From NCBI GenBank assembly GCA_946406305.1, contig CAMJKC010000059.1, forward strand, positions 1-9,410: a DNA stretch of 9,410 nucleotides. The letters are read 5' to 3'. Shown piece by piece: positions 5,469-9,410 of the stretch (the first letter of the stretch is position 1; each line of letters starts with the position of its first letter). The stretch comes from an uncultured Lachnospiraceae bacterium. GTDB taxonomy: Bacteria > Bacillota > Clostridia > Lachnospirales > Lachnospiraceae. The notes beneath the pieces were generated by a model. The model saw nothing but the letters and a program-made list of their open reading frames with translations. It made no database searches and was not told where the DNA came from. The translations under genes and the position numbers were made by a program.

Positions 5469-5700
5469 AAAAGATAATAAAGGTGGGTTACTATTCACAA
5501 TAACTGACCCACAAGAGAATATGTGTGTTGTTGATGGGAATATGGATGATTTAAATAAAATCCTACACTATGTTCCAAGCATAGATAGGGAAAATATGGA
5601 TTTTGAATCATTACAAATATGTATAGCCAAATTCCCAATCGTATTTGTTGCTAAAAGGCGAAAATTACAGACTATGGATGATTTAGATTTCAATTTGTAA
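5428..5700 (+). CDS. Unrecognised 90-residue protein of the replication cluster
   Basis: Starts MLYGDGNYILNYVEKDN and ends in LQTMDDLDFNL. It is a soluble, acidic protein with alternating hydrophobic residues in the first half (GGLLFTIT), suggesting beta structure, and a possible helical region around MDDLNKILHYV. AGGAG (5417-5421) stands 6 bases before the ATG, an excellent SD, so it may be translated on its own; however, the same bases read as IIGA codons in the upstream frame and the two ORFs appear to have been one protein of about 116 residues. It is the last gene before the helicase promoter region. No function can be named; location suggests an accessory role in the replicon. Confidence 0.6.
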   Translation: MLYGDGNYILNYVEKDNKGGLLFTITDPQENMCVVDGNMDDLNKILHYVPSIDRENMDFESLQICIAKFPIVFVAKRRKLQTMDDLDFNL

Positions 5701-5867
5701 TTGAACGCCTTATGATAATATAGCACAGTTTTAGTGGTGTATATGTAGAAATGTTCTACTAGTATATGAATTTTTTGAAAAATCGGGAGTGAAAGTATTT
5801 ATAAGAAAAATGCTAAATTATAATTAAGTATCAATTAGGAATCATAAAAAAAAAGTAGAGTTGAAAA

Positions 5868-5901
5868 GTTATTCCCACAAAGAGCGAAATGTGGAAATAA
5901 C
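5868..5901. repeat. Imperfect 12-bp dyad upstream of the helicase gene
   Basis: GTTATTCCCACA (5868-5879) and TGTGGAAATAAC (5890-5901) match at 11 of 12 positions around a 10-base spacer. Placed before the TATA-like box at 5944, it could be an operator for the RHH protein, a hairpin ending the upstream transcript, or a replication-associated site. Confidence 0.55.
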
Positions 5902-5943
5902 AGAAAAATGATTAATCACTTGATATGATTTATATCCATTGAA

Positions 5944-5979
5944 TTATATAAGTCTTTGGATTCTAAATTATTTTTTTTT
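5944..5979 (+). promoter_or_regulatory. TATA-like box and T9 tract before the helicase gene
   Basis: TTATATAAG (5944-5952) is the best TATA match in the leader and would start transcription near 5974, inside a T9 run (5971-5979). The T9 run by itself is a good terminator for the upstream cluster. If both act, the helicase leader would be about 90 bases. A later AT-rich box near 6021-6030 is an alternative. Confidence 0.35.
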
Positions 5980-6063
5980 GTGATTATCATTTTTTCCATT
6001 TCAAATTATTTTTTAACTGATTTTTATTTGATGCTCCGATAAAAGAAAAATGGAGTTTTAGAA

Positions 6064-8046
6064 ATGGGAAAAAAAGAAAAAGAAAAAGAAGATTATAACG
6101 AAATCGTATTAACAGAAACAATATTGTCTGATGATAGAAATAGTGAATTTAAAGGCTTATTTTTGCCTAAAGATTCATATATGATTTTTATTAGGAATAA
6201 TGGCAAATATGAAAAATTATTGGAAATACCTATCGCAAAAGGGATTGGAGATCCCGAGAAAGTTATAAGGTATTATGAAGATAACATCTCTAATCAAGAC
6301 CAAAAGACAGTAGCCGACAGCCTTTTAAGAAATGGTGCAAATGAATTGTCAGAAAATCTAAATATTGATAAATGTACTGCAAAAGAAGTATTAGAAGATA
6401 TTTTAACTAAAATATCAAATACTATGGAATATGACATCCAATATAGAGATGACAGATTAGATAAATCCGAATTTGAACATACTACTACTAAACAAATACA
6501 TAATTTAACTGATAATGAGAAAATAATACACGAAACGATTTATAATTACCATAATAAAAGAGATGACATCGAAATAGTAGACTTACACGATAGATTAGTC
6601 AATGCAATAACAGATCAGATATCTTTAAGGAAAATTAGGACATTATTACACCAGTATTTGACTAAAAAATATAAGATTATTTTAAGAAAAAATGTTGGTG
6701 GAATGTACCAATTAGACCCTATTGCTAATGGATATTGTTATAAAACACACGATGACATTATAACACTATTAAAAGAAGATTTTGGAGCAGATTTAATTTC
6801 TGATGAAGATTTAAAAATAGCAATAACTTACATTGGAGATAGATTAGAACCACAATATAATATTGTGAAATTTCCTAATTGCATCTATGATATGGAATCT
6901 ATGGAAATTATAGAACCTGAAGACCCAGTATTTACTTTAATCGAAAGTCAGTATAATTATAATCCAAATGCAGAAAGTACAATTCTAAAAGAATTTTTAT
7001 ATTCATCATTAGCAAGAGAAACAGAAGAAGAAACAGAAGAAGTAGTAAAAGGATTAAAACAAATCGTAGGATACTTTTTCACAAGGGGGAATCGTTTAAA
7101 TGTGATACCTATATTAACTGGTGTTGCTGGTGGTGGTAAATCAGTATTCACGAACATATTAACAAGTATTTTTGGTTCTAATAAAATTGCAGATGTTTCA
7201 TTTCAAGAGATGGAAAATAACACACACGGAACAAGTGCATTAGCAAATAAACACCTTAATTTCATCAGAGATAGTGATGACAGAATCATTGAAACTAATA
7301 GTTTCTTTAATAAAATAATGGGATATGATGACATACCTTGTAATCCGAAGTTTAAAGACCCATATATGCTTCCAAAGGATGAAGTACCGAAAACAATGCT
7401 TATTTGTAATAATATCCCTAAATTCAGAGATTACAAACAAGCAATGATTGAAAGAATGCTTGTCATAGAATTTATGGTCAAGTTTCGTGGTACTGATAAA
7501 CAAGACCCAGAATTAGAAAAAAAGATATTAGATAATCCAGAGGAAATAGAATGGCTAATATATGAAAGTTTAGAAGCCTATAAGGAAATCCATACACAAA
7601 AAGACTTCATTTTAAAATTAGATGAAAATCAAACAAGAGAATTAGTAGATAAACATACAAACCCTATTAATTTCTTATTACAAAAAGTGATATTAAAACA
7701 CGATGTAGAAGCATCCGAATCAGATATTGACTTCAATACTTATACTTATGTTGTAACTGATGAATTATTGGAAATAATAATCGGACTATCTAAAGATTAT
7801 GGAGTAGATGTACCATTAGGAACAAATAGCCGAAAAGATAAGTATAAACTATTAAAAGCCATAAAAGATGAATTTGACTTGCACGATGGAGAATTCTACA
7901 TCGGAAATGATGGAAAAGAATATAACAGACAATACAAGACACAAACTCACAGATTAAATGGAGATATAAAAAGGATTTATCCAAATTTAATAGTAACAGA
8001 TTTGTATAAAGAGAAAATGGAGAATTTAAACACGAATGATAATTAA
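6064..8046 (+). CDS. Superfamily 3 (D5-like) replicative helicase, probable initiator
   Basis: 660 residues, intact. Walker A is GVAGGGKS (353-360, Lys359). The SF3 Walker B is NFIRDSDD (399-406), the sensor-1 Asn lies in MLICNNIP (445-452), and Arg464 in MIERMLVIEF is a candidate arginine finger. Upstream, NIVKFPNCIYDMES (about 266-279) with YNYNPNA resembles the D5_N region that precedes such ATPases in phage and plasmid primase-helicases. Residues 1-220 are charged; I see no AEP primase motifs, so this is probably a helicase without its own primase. The C-terminal 130 residues may be a winged-helix DNA-binding part. SF3 proteins form hexamers that melt origins and unwind DNA. GGAG lies 8 bases before the ATG. 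An iteron array lies directly downstream, supporting an initiator role. Confidence 0.85.
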   Translation: MGKKEKEKEDYNEIVLTETILSDDRNSEFKGLFLPKDSYMIFIRNNGKYEKLLEIPIAKGIGDPEKVIRYYEDNISNQDQKTVADSLLRNGANELSENLNIDKCTAKEVLEDILTKISNTMEYDIQYRDDRLDKSEFEHTTTKQIHNLTDNEKIIHETIYNYHNKRDDIEIVDLHDRLVNAITDQISLRKIRTLLHQYLTKKYKIILRKNVGGMYQLDPIANGYCYKTHDDIITLLKEDFGADLISDEDLKIAITYIGDRLEPQYNIVKFPNCIYDMESMEIIEPEDPVFTLIESQYNYNPNAESTILKEFLYSSLARETEEETEEVVKGLKQIVGYFFTRGNRLNVIPILTGVAGGGKSVFTNILTSIFGSNKIADVSFQEMENNTHGTSALANKHLNFIRDSDDRIIETNSFFNKIMGYDDIPCNPKFKDPYMLPKDEVPKTMLICNNIPKFRDYKQAMIERMLVIEFMVKFRGTDKQDPELEKKILDNPEEIEWLIYESLEAYKEIHTQKDFILKLDENQTRELVDKHTNPINFLLQKVILKHDVEASESDIDFNTYTYVVTDELLEIIIGLSKDYGVDVPLGTNSRKDKYKLLKAIKDEFDLHDGEFYIGNDGKEYNRQYKTQTHRLNGDIKRIYPNLIVTDLYKEKMENLNTNDN

Positions 8047-8084
8047 TAAGCATCATTCCATCTTTTATTTAACATATAAGTCTC

Positions 8085-8366
8085 TGTAACATTTGTAACA
8101 AAGTTTTTGTACTTTGTAACAACAATGTAACATATGCTACAAGCCTTGTTTAGCAAATCCAAGCCCTTACAATCCTTGTTCTATATTTTGTAACAAAGTC
8201 TCAAAAATAAATCGTTGAAAAAAATAAAATTTTATTTTCATAATATTATTTTTCGGACTTTGTTACACTCAAAATCTATCTGATTTTAACATCGATTATA
8301 GGGTTATTTTGGCAAAATAAGGGCTTAAATTCGTGTAACAAAGTGTGTAACAAAGTTTGTTACAAA
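8085..8366. repeat. Iteron array, candidate replication origin
   Basis: Nine copies of TGTAAC or its complement occur at 8085, 8094, 8115, 8126, 8189, 8262 (minus), 8334, 8346 and 8359 (minus). The best copies are TTTGTAACAAAG (8092-8103 and 8187-8198) and GTGTAACAAAG (8333-8343 and 8345-8355), with TTTGTTACAAA at 8356-8366; the unit is nearly palindromic. Degenerate copies such as TGCTACAAG (about 8135) fill some gaps. Five copies lie left and four right of an AT-only palindromic stretch. The array starts about 40 bases after the helicase stop. Known SF3-type replicons such as SaPIs have iterons flanking an AT-rich unwinding region near rep; that this is the origin is inferred from the same arrangement. 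The array could also help control transcription. Confidence 0.75.
8199..8257. other. AT-rich palindromic segment, candidate DNA unwinding element
   Basis: Almost entirely A and T, centred on a perfect 18-bp palindrome AAAATAAAATTTTATTTT (8221-8238) within near-symmetric TGAAAA/TTTTCA flanks. It separates the left and right iteron groups, the expected place for initial melting. Confidence 0.55.
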
Positions 8367-8443
8367 TATCAAAAATGATGGAAACTTGCTAATCAGCTAA
8401 AATAAGAACAAATGATACCTGAATAATTCCATAACTCATTTTT

Positions 8444-8630
8444 TTAATTATTTTCATAAGTAAACTTATCGATGGCTTTGTCTTTGATGATGTAATAATC
8501 TCTCCAGTAATTTATTAGACTTGTAATTTTGGTCATTTCTGATGGGATAAATCAAAAATGATTTCCAGTCTTCTTTTTGAAATTTCGACTTTTTGGCTTT
8601 TGAGTATGATAGTCCATTTCTTACATTATT
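8444..8630 (-). pseudogene. Degenerate minus-strand coding remnant
   Basis: Two minus-strand frames join into plausible protein text. One is open from 8630 and reads GLSYSKAKKSKFQKEDWKSF LI, the other runs to TAA at 8444 as IPSEMTKITSLINYWRDYY followed by IIKDKAIDKFTYENN. Removing one base from the AAA run at 8549-8551 (plus strand) merges them smoothly. No start codon exists in the first frame, so the 5' end is lost or further broken; another minus frame upstream (about 8640-8750, containing NMTYWHHNYSTYYDKYYFN) may be more of it. I cannot name the family. The sequence is helical, Trp/Tyr-rich and basic. It may be a relic of an accessory gene of the same element. Confidence 0.35.
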
Positions 8631-8864
8631 TTAATACTTCCACTTAATTAAAATAGTACTTGTCATAATAGGTGCTATAATTATGATGCCAGTATGTCAT
8701 ATTATGTGAGTAGTTATCGAATTGATTTTCTTTGTGGTGGGTTATCTAGTAGCTATTAAAAAAACAGTATTTTATCATTTTTTTGAGTAGTATTGATAAT
8801 TCTAACAAATAGCTATTATGATTTAAAAGAGATATTACTGAAAATAGGGCTATATACATGCACA

Positions 8865-8882
8865 GAAACTTAAGTAAGTTTC
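8865..8882. repeat. Short perfect hairpin
   Basis: GAAACTTA (8865-8872) and TAAGTTTC (8875-8882) form an 8-bp stem with a 2-base spacer, immediately left of the inverted-repeat element at 8890. Confidence 0.5.
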
Positions 8883-8889
8883 TTGGAAT

Positions 8890-9036
8890 TTGAGTCTGTC
8901 CAATAAGTATTTCTCGATTTAACATATAATAATTATTTGAATAAATGATCATTATATTTGTTCAATATATTATATATTTGATAAATGAAGTTTAAGTTAA
9001 ATGTTTAGTTGTAATTTAGTTTTTGGACAGACTCAA
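8890..9036. mobile_element. 147-bp MITE-like element with 14-bp inverted ends
   Basis: TTGAGTCTGTCCAA (8890-8903) and TTGGACAGACTCAA (9023-9036) are perfect inverted repeats. The interior is AT-rich, non-coding, and has a second pair ATTTAAC (about 8918-8924)/GTTAAAT (about 8996-9002). Length, perfect ends and lack of coding suit a miniature inverted-repeat transposable element. No clear target duplication is visible, and no transposase is in the window, so a long RNA hairpin or the fused ends of a deleted IS are alternatives. Confidence 0.45.
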
Positions 9037-9082
9037 TACAAACCAATTGATTCCTTTTATTAAATAATATGGAGTAAAAATA

Positions 9083-9151
9083 ATGCAAAAATGGATAATA
9101 TATGCAAATGAAAAATATATAAATAGTGAAAATAAAATATATAAATTGTAG
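9083..9151 (+). CDS. Possible 22-residue ORF
   Basis: Reads MQKWIIYANEKYINSENK plus four residues, ending at TAG 9151. GGAG (9071-9074) lies 8 bases before the ATG and a terminator-like T7 follows at 9188, so initiation signals are reasonable. The length is close to chance in such DNA. It could be the surviving start of a truncated gene. Confidence 0.25.
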   Translation: MQKWIIYANEKYINSENKIYKL

Positions 9152-9155
9152 AAAG

Positions 9156-9194
9156 AGACTTCAAAATATATAACATCTACTATAGTCTTTTTTT
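9156..9194 (+). terminator. Weak hairpin with T7 tract
   Basis: AGACT (9156-9160) pairs with AGTCT (9184-9188), which runs into T7 (9188-9194). The stem is short and the loop long, so the T tract is the main evidence. Confidence 0.4.
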
Positions 9195-9410
9195 ATGTTG
9201 TTCTTTTAAAAAAAACGGTGCATTATCCTCTTTAACTTAGAACCCACATATAAGATGGCACTGTCCTATTTCATACTGAAATATAATGTTTAAAATAGTG
9301 TTATTTTTGTTTATATTTTGTGTACAATCTTAATTTTTTTTAAAAATATTATTAATGGGACTGTTAAAAATCTCACTGGTTAACTATATTTTGTATTAAA
9401 AAAGGAGTTT
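9195..9410 (+). promoter_or_regulatory. Right-edge non-coding DNA with promoter and SD for a gene beyond the window
   Basis: No ORF of note is seen. The last bases hold AAAGGAG (9401-9407), a strong SD, so a plus-strand gene probably starts just past 9410. Possible TATA-like boxes are at about 9339-9356 and 9382-9393; the earlier one leaves a sensible leader including the SD. Confidence 0.45.

Larger units (their letters stand above)
5701..6063. other. Leader and control region of the helicase gene
   Basis: No gene is seen. It contains TTTATAAG (about 5796-5803), a long imperfect dyad (5868-5901), a TATA-like TTATATAAG (5944-5952), a T9 tract (5971-5979) suited to termination of the upstream cluster, and GGAG (6052-6055) 8 bases before the helicase ATG. 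CTCC (6034-6037) could pair with that GGAG and mask it, but the stem is only 4-5 bp. Confidence 0.5.

Noticed and set aside
6033..6056. SD-masking hairpin or riboswitch before the helicase
   Set aside because: Only four pairs plus a wobble with a 14-base loop; too weak to call.
6957..8056. Three minus frames antisense to the helicase
   Set aside because: Shadows of an intact gene with clear ATPase motifs on the plus strand.
8085..8366. CRISPR array
   Set aside because: The repeats are about 11-12 bases, irregularly spaced and in both orientations; no spacer-sized units.
8746..8952. 68-codon minus frame crossing the inverted-repeat element
   Set aside because: It runs through the hairpin and the left inverted end, has no SD, and reads as low-quality hydrophobic text.
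1..9410. tRNA, rRNA, integrase or attachment site
   Set aside because: No cloverleaf, no recombinase motif and no tRNA-end duplication could be seen on either strand.

Overview
The window is very AT-rich and looks archaeal, most likely from the Methanobacteriales (Methanobrevibacter/Methanosphaera type). This rests on TATA-like boxes at archaeal distance from starts, GGAG/GGTG Shine-Dalgarno (SD) sites, oligo-T terminators, Lys/Asn/Ile-rich proteins, and an Asn/Thr-rich membrane-anchored surface protein. The taxon is an inference; there is no rRNA, tRNA or core gene to confirm it.

Layout. Positions 1-418 are non-coding with a terminator-like hairpin. A coiled-coil protein lies on the minus strand (419-925). 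A 670-base intergenic region holds a dense cluster of inverted repeats (1050-1299). Next comes a zinc-ribbon/TPR protein split by a frame break into 1596-2327 and 2317-2889. A surface protein (3375-4070) sits between two copies of a direct repeat of about 110 bp; the downstream copy encodes an intact 25-residue peptide and the upstream copy is broken. A small minus-strand protein follows (4353-4562).

The most coherent unit is a candidate replicon at about 4900-8370. It holds a ribbon-helix-helix regulator (4963-5115), a frameshifted Cys-rich small protein (5121-5353), a short ORF overlapping an unrecognised 90-residue protein (5358-5700), and a 660-residue superfamily 3 (poxvirus D5-like) helicase (6064-8046). 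Directly downstream are nine copies of TGTAAC/GTTACA on both sides of an AT-only palindromic segment (8085-8366). I infer that the helicase is a replication initiator and that this is its origin, an arrangement resembling Staphylococcus pathogenicity-island origins. No integrase, partition gene or catalytic primase domain is visible in the window.

Right of the origin the DNA looks degenerate: a minus-strand coding remnant (8444-8630), a 147-bp element with perfect 14-bp inverted ends (8890-9036), a 22-codon ORF, and an SD-like AAAGGAG at the last bases that probably serves a gene beyond the window.

A recurring theme is small indels at short repeats or homopolymers: apparent GT loss near 2320, A loss near 5194, TA/AT loss near 5433, a T gain near 8550, and a 10-bp loss in the first repeat copy. 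The helicase is intact. This suggests a decaying accessory region around a maintained replication module, or sequencing/assembly error at some of the sites.
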